This document shows, piece by piece, positions 1-8,142 of a DNA stretch of 64,000 nucleotides. A program made the translations under genes and the position numbers. A model generated the notes under the pieces. The model was not told the DNA's origin, did no database searches, and saw nothing but the letters and a program-made list of their open reading frames with translations. The DNA is from Brumimicrobium oceani (lineage in GTDB: Bacteria > Bacteroidota > Bacteroidia > Flavobacteriales_D > Crocinitomicaceae). Where the stretch lies: NCBI RefSeq assembly GCF_003143775.1, contig NZ_QFRJ01000004.1, forward strand, positions 212,491-276,490, read 5' to 3'. Position 1 is the stretch's first letter. Each line of letters starts with the position of its first letter.

Positions 1-2
1 AA

Positions 3-632
3 GGTCAAGGAGCGGAACACTCTTCAGCAAGAATGGAGCGCTACTTACAAAGCTGTGGAGACTTGAACATGCAATTGATCAATCCTACAACACCTGCAAA
101 CAATTTCCATGCTTTACGTAGACAATTAAAGCGTAATTTTAGAAAACCATTAGTTGTGTTTTCTCCAAAAATGCTACTGCGTTATCCTAAAGCAGTTTCC
201 ACAATGGAAGATTTGGCAACGGGAAGTTTCCAAGAAGTGATAGATGATCCAAGAAACATTCATGAAACAGCAACAAATGTAGTTTTATGTTCTGGGAAAG
301 CTTATTACGACTTTATTGCCGAGGCAGAAGAACGCGGAGTTACAGACATGGCATTCGTTCGTGTTGAGCAACTCTATCCTTTACCTCAAAAACAAATTGA
401 TGCTATTTTGGCGAAATACAAAAACGCTGAAAACATCATTTGGGGACAGGAAGAACCAGAAAACATGGGTGCTTGGACATTTATGGCAATGAACATGAGA
501 CACATTGACTTGAAGTGCGTTTCACGAAAAGCTTCTGCAGCACCAGCAGCTGGAGCAAAAGAGATTCACTTGAGAAGGTTAAAAGAATTATACAACAAGT
601 TATTTGAATACGCAGCAGTAGCTGCTAAATAA
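3..632 (+). CDS. sucA: 2-oxoglutarate dehydrogenase E1 component, C-terminal part
   Basis: The reading frame is open from the window edge, so the gene starts upstream and only about the last 209 codons are seen. The first visible residues (GQGAEHSSAR) are the conserved C-terminal E1 motif of SucA/OdhA. They are followed by the transketolase C-terminal domain, with the VVLCSGK, EQLYPLP and WGQEEPENMGAW segments typical of the family. E1 carries out the thiamine-diphosphate-dependent decarboxylation of 2-oxoglutarate in the TCA cycle and passes the succinyl group to the E2 lipoyl arm. sucB starts 15 bases downstream on the same strand, the usual sucAB operon arrangement. The identification is firm; only the N-terminal part and start are missing. 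Confidence 0.96.
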   Translation, partial: GQGAEHSSARMERYLQSCGDLNMQLINPTTPANNFHALRRQLKRNFRKPLVVFSPKMLLRYPKAVSTMEDLATGSFQEVIDDPRNIHETATNVVLCSGKAYYDFIAEAEERGVTDMAFVRVEQLYPLPQKQIDAILAKYKNAENIIWGQEEPENMGAWTFMAMNMRHIDLKCVSRKASAAPAAGAKEIHLRRLKELYNKLFEYAAVAAK

Positions 633-647
633 AATTATAGAGAACAG

Positions 648-1910
648 ATGGCAATGCTAGAAATGAAAGTACCAAGCCCAGGAGAATCGATTTCAGAAGT
701 TGAGATCGCTGAATGGCTTGTTGCAGACGGAGATTACGTTGAAAAAGATCAAACAATTGCAGAAGTAGATTCTGACAAAGCAACTTTAGAATTGCCTGCT
801 GAAGCTGCGGGAATAATTACTCTAAAAGCTGAAGAAGGAGACACAGTTGCTGTTGGTCAAGTAGTTTGCTTAATTGACACTTCTGCTGAAGCACCAGAGA
901 AATCTGAAGCACCAAAAGAAGAGAAAAAGGAAGCACCTGCAAAGGAAGTAAAAGAAGAAAAGAAAGAAACGAAGAAGGAAGAAGCTCCTGCTGCAGAGTC
1001 GAAAGATTCTTATGCTAAAGGAACTGCTTCGCCTGCTGCATCTAAAATAATGAAGGAGAACAATGTTTCTTCTAAGCAAGTTTCTGGAACTGGAAAAGAT
1101 GGCCGCATTACAAAACAAGATGTTGTTGATGCAATGGCTGCTGGTTTTGATACTGAATCTACATCAGGTTGGGGTGGAACACGCGACAAGACACCAAAGA
1201 AAATGTCTATGTTGCGTCGTAAAGTAGCAGAGCGTTTAGTAGCGGTAAAAAGCGAAACAGCGATGCTAACTACTTTCAATGAAGTAGACATGAAGCCAAT
1301 CATGGACTTGAGAACGAAGTACAAAAAAGCGTTTGCTGATCACCACGAAGTGAATTTAGGATTTATGTCTTTCTTCACCAAAGCGGTTACTGAAGCGTTG
1401 AATTTATTCCCTTCTGTGAATGCGCAAATCGATGGTAAAGAAATGATCATGCACGATTATGCTGACATCGGAATTGCGGTTTCTTCTCCAAAAGGTTTAA
1501 TGGTTCCTGTTGTGCGCAACGCAGAGCAAATGACTTTAGCTGAAATTGAAGCAGAAATCAAAAGATTAGCGATTAAAGCACGTGATGGTAAAATTACTCC
1601 AGACGAAATGACGGGTGGAACATTTACAATCACAAACGGAGGTGTTTTTGGTTCTATGATGTCAACACCAATTATCAACCCACCACAATCCGCTATTCTT
1701 GGAATGCACAACATCGTTGAGCGTCCAGTAGCTATTGATGGAAAAGTTGAAATTCGTCCGATGATGTATTTAGCACTTTCTTACGACCACAGAATTATCG
1801 ATGGTAAAGAATCTGTAAGTTTCTTGGTGAAAGTTAAAGAAATGTTGGAGAATCCGGAGAGAATGATATTTGGAGGGAAAGATCCAATCCAAGTTTTATT
1901 AGGCCTATAA
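648..1910 (+). CDS. sucB: Dihydrolipoyllysine-residue succinyltransferase (2-oxoglutarate dehydrogenase E2)
   Basis: This 420-residue protein has the full E2 layout. An N-terminal lipoyl domain (about 1-78) carries the lipoyl-lysine at K44 in [12 protein letters not shown] Lys/Glu/Ala-rich flexible linker spans about 80-125. A small E3/E1-binding domain (about 127-165) contains ASPAASKIM and [11 protein letters not shown]. The catalytic acyltransferase domain (about 190-420) ends with [10 protein letters not shown], which gives catalytic H381 and D385. It transfers succinyl from the E1-bound intermediate to CoA. Length is normal for SucB. It is translated just after sucA and is followed by a hairpin terminator at 1973-2001, so it looks like the last gene of the operon. 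A second ATG two codons downstream is a possible alternative start. Confidence 0.97.
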   Translation: MAMLEMKVPSPGESISEVEIAEWLVADGDYVEKDQTIAEVDSDKATLELPAEAAGIITLKAEEGDTVAVGQVVCLIDTSAEAPEKSEAPKEEKKEAPAKEVKEEKKETKKEEAPAAESKDSYAKGTASPAASKIMKENNVSSKQVSGTGKDGRITKQDVVDAMAAGFDTESTSGWGGTRDKTPKKMSMLRRKVAERLVAVKSETAMLTTFNEVDMKPIMDLRTKYKKAFADHHEVNLGFMSFFTKAVTEALNLFPSVNAQIDGKEMIMHDYADIGIAVSSPKGLMVPVVRNAEQMTLAEIEAEIKRLAIKARDGKITPDEMTGGTFTITNGGVFGSMMSTPIINPPQSAILGMHNIVERPVAIDGKVEIRPMMYLALSYDHRIIDGKESVSFLVKVKEMLENPERMIFGGKDPIQVLLGL

Positions 1911-1972
1911 TTTTGGATTTGTTCGGGCGAATTGTAAAATGCCCTTACAAATCTACAATATCAAACAATATT

Positions 1973-2001
1973 AAGGAATGTCGAAAGGCGTTCCTTTTTT
2001 T
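1973..2001 (+). terminator. Rho-independent terminator after sucAB
   Basis: The arms AAGGAATG (1973-1980) and CGTTCCTT (1989-1996) pair with one G-T wobble around an 8-base loop and run into an uninterrupted T tract. It lies 63 bases after the sucB stop. Confidence 0.8.
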
Positions 2002-2096
2002 GTGGGCTTTGATTTTTCAAACCGTTCAAACCTTGATAATATTTCGGTGGAATGGTTGTTTTTACTATAGAAAAAAAATCATAAATCGACCTTACT

Positions 2097-2702
2097 TTAA
2101 TTTACCCTCTTCCCAGCGGTACCACCAAGTACCAATCCAAAATAATGTCCGCCTTTAGGAAAGCTAAATTTATCTTTATAATCATTTTTAAAAGTATACT
2201 CAAAACCAATACTGAAGTGATTGATGTTTAGTTTTATTTGTGGATAAACGGCATAATCAAATTCAAACTCAGGATATAGTGCGTCATCTGTTGCTGTAAA
2301 AACTCCAGCATTTAGTACTCCATCCAAGGATAACTTCGGGTTGAAATCAACATGAAATCCTAAACCAACTTGAGCTGGAGCCAAAAGTAATCCATAGTTA
2401 TGAATTCCTACTCTAGCCCATGTCAACCGAAAAAGAATTGTTGTTTTCTTCTTTTGATCCAAGACCCAATAATTTCCCATTTCGCACTGAACGCCCACCA
2501 CTGCAATTCCAGCTCCACCAGTTGAATGAGTATATCCATCACCAAGGTCTGTTACCACTTTCTTTTTGTAATATTCCATTCCCACAGCAGGAATGACATT
2601 GCAAAAAAGACGTTTTAATCCCAAAGTATCTTGATTTTGTCCATAATTAACAAGAGGCTGACTGAAGAAAATTAAAAGCAGACTGAGTTTTAAGTATTTC
2701 AT
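2097..2702 (-). CDS. Secreted protein of unknown function, paralogue of the gene at 7546-8142
   Basis: The 201-residue product begins with a signal peptide (MKYLKLSLLLIFFSQPLVNYGQ, predicted cleavage after about residue 22) and continues with alternating aromatic and hydrophobic residues, as in small outer-membrane beta-barrels. I do not recognise the family. It is clearly a paralogue of the protein at 7546-8142: both share DTLGL, a FNVIPAV segment, TWARVGIHNYGLLLAPAQVG and EFDYAVYPQ in the same order and are almost the same length (201 and 198). A 56-base stretch of the two genes is identical at DNA level. Both lie on the minus strand and bracket the accessory segment between them. Envelope location is inferred from the signal peptide and composition only. 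Confidence 0.8.
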   Translation of the reverse strand: MKYLKLSLLLIFFSQPLVNYGQNQDTLGLKRLFCNVIPAVGMEYYKKKVVTDLGDGYTHSTGGAGIAVVGVQCEMGNYWVLDQKKKTTILFRLTWARVGIHNYGLLLAPAQVGLGFHVDFNPKLSLDGVLNAGVFTATDDALYPEFEFDYAVYPQIKLNINHFSIGFEYTFKNDYKDKFSFPKGGHYFGLVLGGTAGKRVN

Positions 2703-3015
2703 AATAAACTAGAAAAGTAGTTAGACTAAGTTAAGAAAATGATTTGAAACAAATGTTACCATTCAAAGACTTTTGAATTATGAGGATGAATCGAAATGAT
2801 TTGTTGTCCTAGACGAATTTGAACTTTACCATTCAATTCTTGACACTTTTTTCAAATCCGAATTTGATTCCACTTAAAGTTACCAATAATTTCAATTTAA
2901 AACCTTTGAGATTAGTTTAATATGACTTAATGACTTATTGAAGATTTTCTAATCAACAAAAGAGATTCCTCAATACTGGGTATTTTCGAAATGATAATCG
3001 ATAGGTTGGTTAGGT

Positions 3016-3054
3016 GGGGAAAGTTGCCGAAGCGAAGCTTCAGCAACTTTCCCC
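3016..3054. repeat. Long hairpin (18-bp arms, 3-base loop)
   Basis: GGGGAAAGTTGC (3016-3027) and GCAACTTTCCCC (3043-3054) are exact reverse complements. The stem continues inward through CGAAGC / GCTTCA with one mismatch around the loop GAA. No T tract follows on either strand within a few bases, so it is not a standard terminator. It may be a REP-like palindromic element. Confidence 0.75.
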
Positions 3055-3180
3055 AATCAATAATATATAACACCTGTCATCCAAAGGAGTTAAACGACTG
3101 AGGAGTCTCTTTTTGATTATCGTTAAATATTAATTTGGCTTGAAAGTCATAATTTATAGCTAGTTATTTCAATTATATAA

Positions 3181-3205
3181 AACTGGTATGATAGCGGTTA
3201 ACCAC
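3181..3205. repeat. 25-bp dispersed repeat, copy A
   Basis: This sequence begins AACTGGTATGATAGCGG and ends TAACCAC. It matches 8376-8400 in 24 of 25 positions on the same strand. Both copies lie in non-coding DNA of the accessory region. Confidence 0.7.
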
Positions 3206-3572
3206 TTTGGAATTTTAATGCCTATCGGGATCTTTGCCAGTAATAAAACCACCTAAGCTCTATTCCTTGGCAAATGGTTTGCGCTGTATTGGAACGCAGA
3301 TGACACGGATGCATCGGCAAGTTCAGCAGAACTGCAAGCAACGTGGATAATCACGGATTTCTTGCGACATGAATCCTAAATATTGTCATACCTTGAAATT
3401 AATAATATATCATATTTCATAAAACTCTGTTTTAATGGAGGATTGAAGTTTAACTCTAAATTTACTGGTAAAGTATCGGATACGCATTAAAATTATAGAA
3501 GTTTTAATTTTTCAGAGAATGGTAACAATTTAGATTTATAATGTTGAACATAATTTACAACAACTTATACAT

Positions 3573-3623
3573 ATGAGAAACCCCATACTATTTTTAAGTC
3601 TATTTATAATTTATTAAAGCTCT
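3573..3623 (+). pseudogene. Signal-peptide leader interrupted by an in-frame stop
   Basis: From the ATG at 3573 the frame reads MRNPILFLSLFIIY, then a TAA stop at 3615-3617, then SSLAQDD, in the same frame as the 302-codon gene that follows. Together these make a typical Sec signal peptide (short basic start, hydrophobic core, SSLAQ cleavage region) broken by one stop codon. The downstream frame is otherwise intact for about 300 codons. Hence the gene was recently inactivated, the base is a sequencing error, or the stop is read through. Confidence 0.8.
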
Positions 3624-4532
3624 TTGGCCCAAGACGATACGTGTTACTACAAATTAATCGACTCCGCCCAACACTTCATCGCTAATGAAGATTTCGCAAA
3701 GGGTGATTCTTTTTATCACAAAGGACTTAATTCATACAGGGTGGTTCCAAATGATTATGATAAAGCAATTTTAAACAATTACATCGTCCATAATAAGCTA
3801 GATTTCGATTTGATAAAAACAGGATTCTACAACGGATTAAAATATTCATTAGATAACTACAATCCTCCTTATTCTAAAAGGAAAATAAAGAAAATCTACC
3901 GTAAAAATAAGCTAAAGAAGAAAAAAGGTTCACTTCCTGTATATTATACATTGATTAGAGATCAAAGATCACGATCTAAAAAAAATGGAGATATCGTAAA
4001 AGCGGATAGTATCACAGGTGTAAAACTTAAAAAATGGATAGTAGAGAAACCTCATCTCTTTGATCGATTTCAAACAAGTTTTCTAGGCTCTGAAATGATT
4101 GGTACTTTAGTGATTCATTCTGGCTGGAACAACTTAGAATCAGTTCAAGATTCAATTTACAGCTTAACAAAAAAAGGTTTAATTCACAGAGATGTTTTTG
4201 GAAGTATAATAGAAAGAAGTGCACTTTACAATGGATGCGTTTTCACTATTGATTCTGAAAATCAAAAAATAGAAGAACGACGAGATTTAGAAACAATGCT
4301 TTGCAATTATATTTATTATTCCAATATTTTCGTTGGCTATGGTGGAATGCGAGATGTAGAAAGACAAGCGTTAATTTTGCCACCGATTCATCCTTCTTTC
4401 ACAGAAGAAAGTATTAATAAGCTCAGAAATCACCTTTTTTATAGTGATGTGAGTATGTTGTATGGAAGCCCTCGATATTTGAAAGTTTCAGCTGAGGAGT
4501 ATTGTGATTTTAGGAAGAAGCTTAGGAGATAG
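3624..4532 (+). CDS. Uncharacterised protein, probably lacking its export signal
   Basis: The open frame from the TTG at 3624 encodes 302 residues that I cannot assign to a family. The N-terminal third is rich in Lys, Tyr and Asp. Residues about 85-115 are strongly basic, and the remainder looks like a soluble alpha/beta protein. The natural start is almost certainly the ATG at 3573, which would give a signal peptide, but a TAA at 3615 separates the two parts. The first residues here (LAQDDT) look like a signal-peptidase site, so the mature protein would begin near AQDD. If only the TTG start is used, the product would stay in the cytoplasm. Neighbouring genes give no functional hint. Confidence 0.6.
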   Translation: MAQDDTCYYKLIDSAQHFIANEDFAKGDSFYHKGLNSYRVVPNDYDKAILNNYIVHNKLDFDLIKTGFYNGLKYSLDNYNPPYSKRKIKKIYRKNKLKKKKGSLPVYYTLIRDQRSRSKKNGDIVKADSITGVKLKKWIVEKPHLFDRFQTSFLGSEMIGTLVIHSGWNNLESVQDSIYSLTKKGLIHRDVFGSIIERSALYNGCVFTIDSENQKIEERRDLETMLCNYIYYSNIFVGYGGMRDVERQALILPPIHPSFTEESINKLRNHLFYSDVSMLYGSPRYLKVSAEEYCDFRKKLRR

Positions 4533-4698
4533 ATTCTTTTATTGGAGGTGAAAATTATACTTTTTGTAAATTTTAAAATTCACTTCTCAAACGTCCGGTA
4601 TTTTCGGACAGTTCGCGTGCACGACAAAATAGTAAAAACTTATTCAGAAAAAAAATCCCAACAACAATTAGTAAAAGGGTATTCTGATTATTTTTTTG

Positions 4699-4706
4699 TA
4701 AATTTG
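4699..4706 (+). promoter_or_regulatory. Candidate -7 promoter box for the toxin-antitoxin pair
   Basis: TAAATTTG fits the Bacteroidota -7 consensus TAnnTTTG and lies 16 bases before the antitoxin ATG. No clear TTG -33 box is visible at the usual spacing, so this is tentative. Confidence 0.35.
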
Positions 4707-4722
4707 AGTAAACAGTAAAAAA

Positions 4723-4932
4723 ATGACTGACATTCAATTATATACAAAACTATCTGAACTACCTTCCAGCCTGCATGCGGAGGTAGAAAAGTTTATTGAT
4801 TATCTTCAGTACAAATCAAAAAAACAAAATCAAAAAAACAACAAAAGAGTTTCTGGTAAGGCTAAAGGTCTTATTAAAATGAAAAGTAATTTTGATGAGC
4901 CAATAGATGGATTTAAAGAATATATGAAATGA
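4723..4932 (+). CDS. DUF2281-type antitoxin of a VapBC-like module
   Basis: This 69-residue protein matches the DUF2281 pattern: an N-terminal segment with KLSELPSSLHAEVEKFIDYL, then a basic linker rich in Lys and Gln, and a C-terminal tail with GLIKMKSNFDEPIDGFKEYM. The tail resembles the toxin-binding part of these antitoxins. It overlaps the PIN-domain gene by four bases (ATGA), the standard arrangement for translationally coupled toxin-antitoxin pairs. The expected role, from family knowledge, is to bind and neutralise the downstream RNase toxin and repress the shared promoter. Assignment rests on sequence pattern plus neighbour. Confidence 0.82.
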   Translation: MTDIQLYTKLSELPSSLHAEVEKFIDYLQYKSKKQNQKNNKRVSGKAKGLIKMKSNFDEPIDGFKEYMK

Positions 4933-5318
4933 ATCTACTCCTAGATACCCATGCAGTTATCTGGTTTATTACAGACAGTAGCAAGCTACCTAATAAAACC
5001 AAAACCATCATTGAAAATGGCAATAACAACTGTTTTGTGAGTATAGCTAGTTATTGGGAAATCGGTATTAAATACTCAATTGGTAGACTTGAATTGGGTA
5101 CAGATTTAAAAACAATTTTTAAAATTATCGCAGATTCAGGTTTTAACACACTTCCCATATCACCAAATCATATACTTGCGAATGCTGAACTAAAATTTTA
5201 TCATCAAGACCCCTTCGATAGAATTATAATTGCTCAATCCATTATAGAAAATATGACAGTAGTTTCAAAGGATGGGCAATTCAAGCATTATGAGGTTCCT
5301 ATATTATGGGAAATATAA
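4929..5318 (+). CDS. vapC: PIN-domain ribonuclease toxin (VapC family)
   Basis: The 129-residue product is a complete single PIN domain. The acidic metal-binding positions are visible: D6 in LLLDTHAVIW, E44 in SYWEIGIK, D97 in DPFDRIIIAQ, and a C-terminal D115 in VSKDGQF. The SxxWE and DPFDR motifs are typical of the VapC subgroup often paired with DUF2281 antitoxins. VapC toxins are Mg-dependent endoribonucleases that cut specific RNAs when the antitoxin is lost. The start codon overlaps the antitoxin stop by four bases. All catalytic residues are present, so the toxin appears intact. Its RNA target cannot be read from sequence. Confidence 0.9.
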   Translation: MNLLLDTHAVIWFITDSSKLPNKTKTIIENGNNNCFVSIASYWEIGIKYSIGRLELGTDLKTIFKIIADSGFNTLPISPNHILANAELKFYHQDPFDRIIIAQSIIENMTVVSKDGQFKHYEVPILWEI

Positions 5319-5423
5319 AATTTGGATAGCATTTGAGTCTGGTTTTTACGAAAAAGCATTACGCATTCAAAAGTGGAGTTCAAATAGAATTTGATTTGGT
5401 TGAGGTAATAATTAATGACTAAA

Positions 5424-5562
5424 CATATTATCTTGTTTTAGATTAAAACATTTACTTACAAGGTTCTTGCTTGCCATCCTCCTCGTTTTTTGTCCTATTG
5501 GTTTTAGTCAAGATGATTTTAGCTGCACTAAAAGGGAAGTCATTGATAAAATTAAGAATTAG
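5424..5562 (+). pseudogene. Remnant of a small secreted-protein gene
   Basis: In the frame starting at 5446 the sequence reads KHLLTRFLLAILLVFCPIG, then FSQDD, and 14 more residues before a TAG at 5560-5562. This is a convincing signal peptide with a cleavage region like that of the gene at 3573, but there is no in-frame start codon. The nearest ATG (5415) lies in another frame and stops at once. I read it as the degraded 5' end of a secreted-protein gene. A short functional peptide with a non-standard start is possible but less likely. Confidence 0.45.
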
Positions 5563-5613
5563 TCGTAGAAAATAATTACTGCATCCATTTAACTATTATA
5601 TTGCTACTTTAAA

Positions 5614-7437
5614 ATGAAACAATCATTACTCATGAAGCCAATTACTGGACTTTTTATCGTCTTTTTATTCCAAATAATTCTTGCTAGTTCAATCTTTGGT
5701 CAAGCTACAAACAATGTTGTTATTGATTTATCAAAAGAAATTACTAACGATAAAATTCAAGTGGAAATTCATGATTTGAACTTTAAAAAAAACAGAGACA
5801 CCCTTTTTTTCCCCGCCGTTGTTTTAGGGATGTATGAAGAAAATAATTTTGGTCAATACATTGATGAAATAAAAGTTAGTTACGTCAACGGAGACATCAA
5901 GACAATAAAAAGTACTAAGCAAAATCTCTTTATACTAAAGGATGCGGCCGAGGTAACTAAAGTTAGTTATTGGGCAAAAAGCACAATAAACAACAAAAGT
6001 TTGTTCCTTCCCGCAGGTTCATTCTTTGAACAACATGGTGCATTTTTATTAAACTTCCATTCGCTTGTCCCCTACTCCAAAAGCACCATGAACAACTCCT
6101 ACAAAATAACAATTAAAAGAAATAATGAAATAACGGCTGTAGGTGCGCTTCCAATAAAAAGCATTGAAGAGGAAGATAAAGATATTATTACTGCCGCGGA
6201 TTATCACGAATTAATAGACTCTCCATTCCTGTATTCAAAATTCAAGGCAAAAGACACTACCTCCATTCGTTTGAAACATGGAATAATACAAATTGCTATT
6301 GCACCCAATATTTACAATTTAGATGCTGAATACATTAAAAAAACAATAGCTCCAGTTCTAAATGTATTAGAAAAGGATTCGCTTTTTAGCACATTATTCG
6401 AAGATAAATACTGTTTACTCTTTGGTTTTACGGATGAATATTCTCACAACACAGGGGCGCTTGAACACAACAAGTCATCTGTATACATCTTCAACGATAC
6501 CAATGATTTCGACAATAAGCTCAAGGAGTTTGTTGCCCATGAAATTCTGCACATTTTAACTCCTTTAAATCTAAGGAGCGAAAGAATTGATGCTTTCGAT
6601 TTTAATTCGCCCTTGTTTTCTAAGCATTTATGGTTATACGAGGGAGTGACAGAATACCTTGCTATGAAAGCCAATATGAATGCCAAGCTCATAGACACGC
6701 TTCAGTTTTTCAAACAACTTAGAATGAATTATAACTATGGCAAAGAATCAAATATTAAATCATTAACTCAATTTAGTGAAAACATTTTGGACAAAAGGCA
6801 CCAAGAAAACTATGGAGCTATTTACACACAAGGGGCCATCACAGCCTTCTATTTAGACTATCTCTTTGCAAAAGAATCAGGAGGGGAATTGGGAATATCT
6901 GACCTATTGGCTTATGCTATGAAAAGCGCAAGTACAGATGGCGTTTTTAACGAAGAAACCTTCTTTCAAGACTTAGAAGATGAATTCCCAATAGTAAAAG
7001 ATTTCTTTGAAAACATGATTATTTCCTCAAACAAAAGTCCTTTCCATGACTATCTAAATCAATTAGGAGTGTCTTTTAAGAAAGACACCATTCAGCGAAG
7101 CAAGACCTATTTTACTTATGGCTTACGACGAATTGACTATCGTTTGCCTAAGTACATCGTCATTAAAAATCAAGAATTAAATGACTCCTTGGGAATCAAA
7201 AAGTTGAAAATTCATAAAATAAATGGCAAAACGGTTAAATACGCTGATTCTTGGAAGCTTTTCTCCCCAAAATCTAACGAGGTTCTTAAAATCAAAATTA
7301 AGAAAGGATTCAAATTTAAAACGATTGAAATAAGTCCTTTCAAGAGAAGCTACCACTATTACCCAGAGCATTTAAAAATAGATGATTTAGAAAATAACAT
7401 ATTGAACCGCATTTTAAAATTTGGAATTGAGCAGTAG
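5614..7437 (+). CDS. Secreted M61-like zinc metallopeptidase
   Basis: The 607-residue protein has an N-terminal signal peptide (hydrophobic 10-28, ending IFGQ). Residues about 220-360 form a gluzincin catalytic core: HEILH at 309-313 gives the two His ligands and catalytic E310, and WLYEGVTEYLA supplies the third ligand at E343. An upstream GALEH (281-285) matches the GG(L/M)EH motif of peptidase family M61. An N-terminal beta-rich domain precedes it. The C-terminal 100 residues (KIHKINGKTV, then basic beta strands) could be a divergent PDZ domain, as M61 enzymes often have. M61 members are aminopeptidases with preference for small residues; the substrate here is unknown. It stands alone as a plus-strand gene. 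A second ATG at codon 7 could be the start. Confidence 0.82.
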   Translation: MKQSLLMKPITGLFIVFLFQIILASSIFGQATNNVVIDLSKEITNDKIQVEIHDLNFKKNRDTLFFPAVVLGMYEENNFGQYIDEIKVSYVNGDIKTIKSTKQNLFILKDAAEVTKVSYWAKSTINNKSLFLPAGSFFEQHGAFLLNFHSLVPYSKSTMNNSYKITIKRNNEITAVGALPIKSIEEEDKDIITAADYHELIDSPFLYSKFKAKDTTSIRLKHGIIQIAIAPNIYNLDAEYIKKTIAPVLNVLEKDSLFSTLFEDKYCLLFGFTDEYSHNTGALEHNKSSVYIFNDTNDFDNKLKEFVAHEILHILTPLNLRSERIDAFDFNSPLFSKHLWLYEGVTEYLAMKANMNAKLIDTLQFFKQLRMNYNYGKESNIKSLTQFSENILDKRHQENYGAIYTQGAITAFYLDYLFAKESGGELGISDLLAYAMKSASTDGVFNEETFFQDLEDEFPIVKDFFENMIISSNKSPFHDYLNQLGVSFKKDTIQRSKTYFTYGLRRIDYRLPKYIVIKNQELNDSLGIKKLKIHKINGKTVKYADSWKLFSPKSNEVLKIKIKKGFKFKTIEISPFKRSYHYYPEHLKIDDLENNILNRILKFGIEQ

Positions 7438-7545
7438 ATGAAGTACCATCAGGTCATAAGGTAGAAATCACCTCATCATGGAGACTAAAAAGGCCAAATC
7501 CTGAATTGGTAGGATAATGGCCATAATGCAGAAGCCCAACCCCCA

Positions 7546-8142
7546 TCAATTGATCCTTTTACCATGGGCGCTCCCAATCACTATACCAACATAATGGTAG
7601 CCATTCAATAAATTAAAGCCTTCTTTAAATTCTCTTTTGAACGTATACTCGATTCCCAAACTAAAATTTTCAAAATTAAATCTTAATTGTGGATATACAG
7701 CGTAGTCGAATTCAATCTCAGGATAAAGCACGTCATCTGTGGTTATAATCAAACCCGCATTCAATGAAAGTTCAAGAGACTTCTTGGAACTATAAATCAC
7801 ATGAGACCCTAAACCAACTTGAGCTGGAGCCAAAAGTAATCCATAGTTATGAATTCCTACTCTCGCCCAAGTAAATCTAAAAAAACCAGTTCTGCGTTGA
7901 TTCTTTGAAAATGCCCGATGACTTCCCATTTCCAATTGGATACCTACAACCTCAACACCTGACATTCCATTATTATGGGAACCTCCCTTAGAAAAAAGTT
8001 TACTCCCATTGGATTCATAGATAACCGCTGGAATTACATTAAAAAACAAGCTTTGCAAGCCTAAAGTATCACTCATTTGTCCATAACCTAGGAAAGATAG
8101 ATTTGATATAAAAAAGAGTAAAAGTAATCTTCGGATTATCAT
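7546..8142 (-). CDS. Secreted protein of unknown function, paralogue of the gene at 2097-2702
   Basis: This 198-residue protein starts with a signal peptide (MIIRRLLLLFFISNLSFLGYGQ) and contains the same ordered blocks as its paralogue: SDTLGL, FNVIPAV, TWARVGIHNYGLLLAPAQVGLG, EFDYAVYPQ and a final EYTFK region. The pattern suggests a small outer-membrane barrel, but I recognise no named family. The DNA from 7808 to 7863 is identical to 2359-2414 although the flanking codons differ, which may reflect gene conversion. No obvious partner gene lies next to it. Confidence 0.8.
   Translation of the reverse strand: MIIRRLLLLFFISNLSFLGYGQMSDTLGLQSLFFNVIPAVIYESNGSKLFSKGGSHNNGMSGVEVVGIQLEMGSHRAFSKNQRRTGFFRFTWARVGIHNYGLLLAPAQVGLGSHVIYSSKKSLELSLNAGLIITTDDVLYPEIEFDYAVYPQLRFNFENFSLGIEYTFKREFKEGFNLLNGYHYVGIVIGSAHGKRIN

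Larger units (their letters stand above)
2703..3572. other. 870-bp non-coding stretch
   Basis: I find no convincing gene here. It contains a strong hairpin at 3016-3054 and a 25-bp element at 3181-3205 that recurs at 8376-8400. A segment at about 3290-3365 contains CAGATGACACGGATGC and CGTGGATAATCACGG, which resemble degraded copies of interspersed repeats common in Bacteroidota genomes. The rest is AT-rich and featureless to me. Confidence 0.6.

Noticed and set aside
1913..2158. 81-codon plus-strand open frame after sucB
   Set aside because: It begins within the sucB trailer, contains the terminator hairpin and overlaps the minus-strand gene at 2097-2702. Its composition is not protein-like.
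3016..3054. Hairpin as a transcription terminator or a CRISPR repeat
   Set aside because: There is no T tract after the stem, no gene ends close to it, and the sequence is not repeated with spacers.
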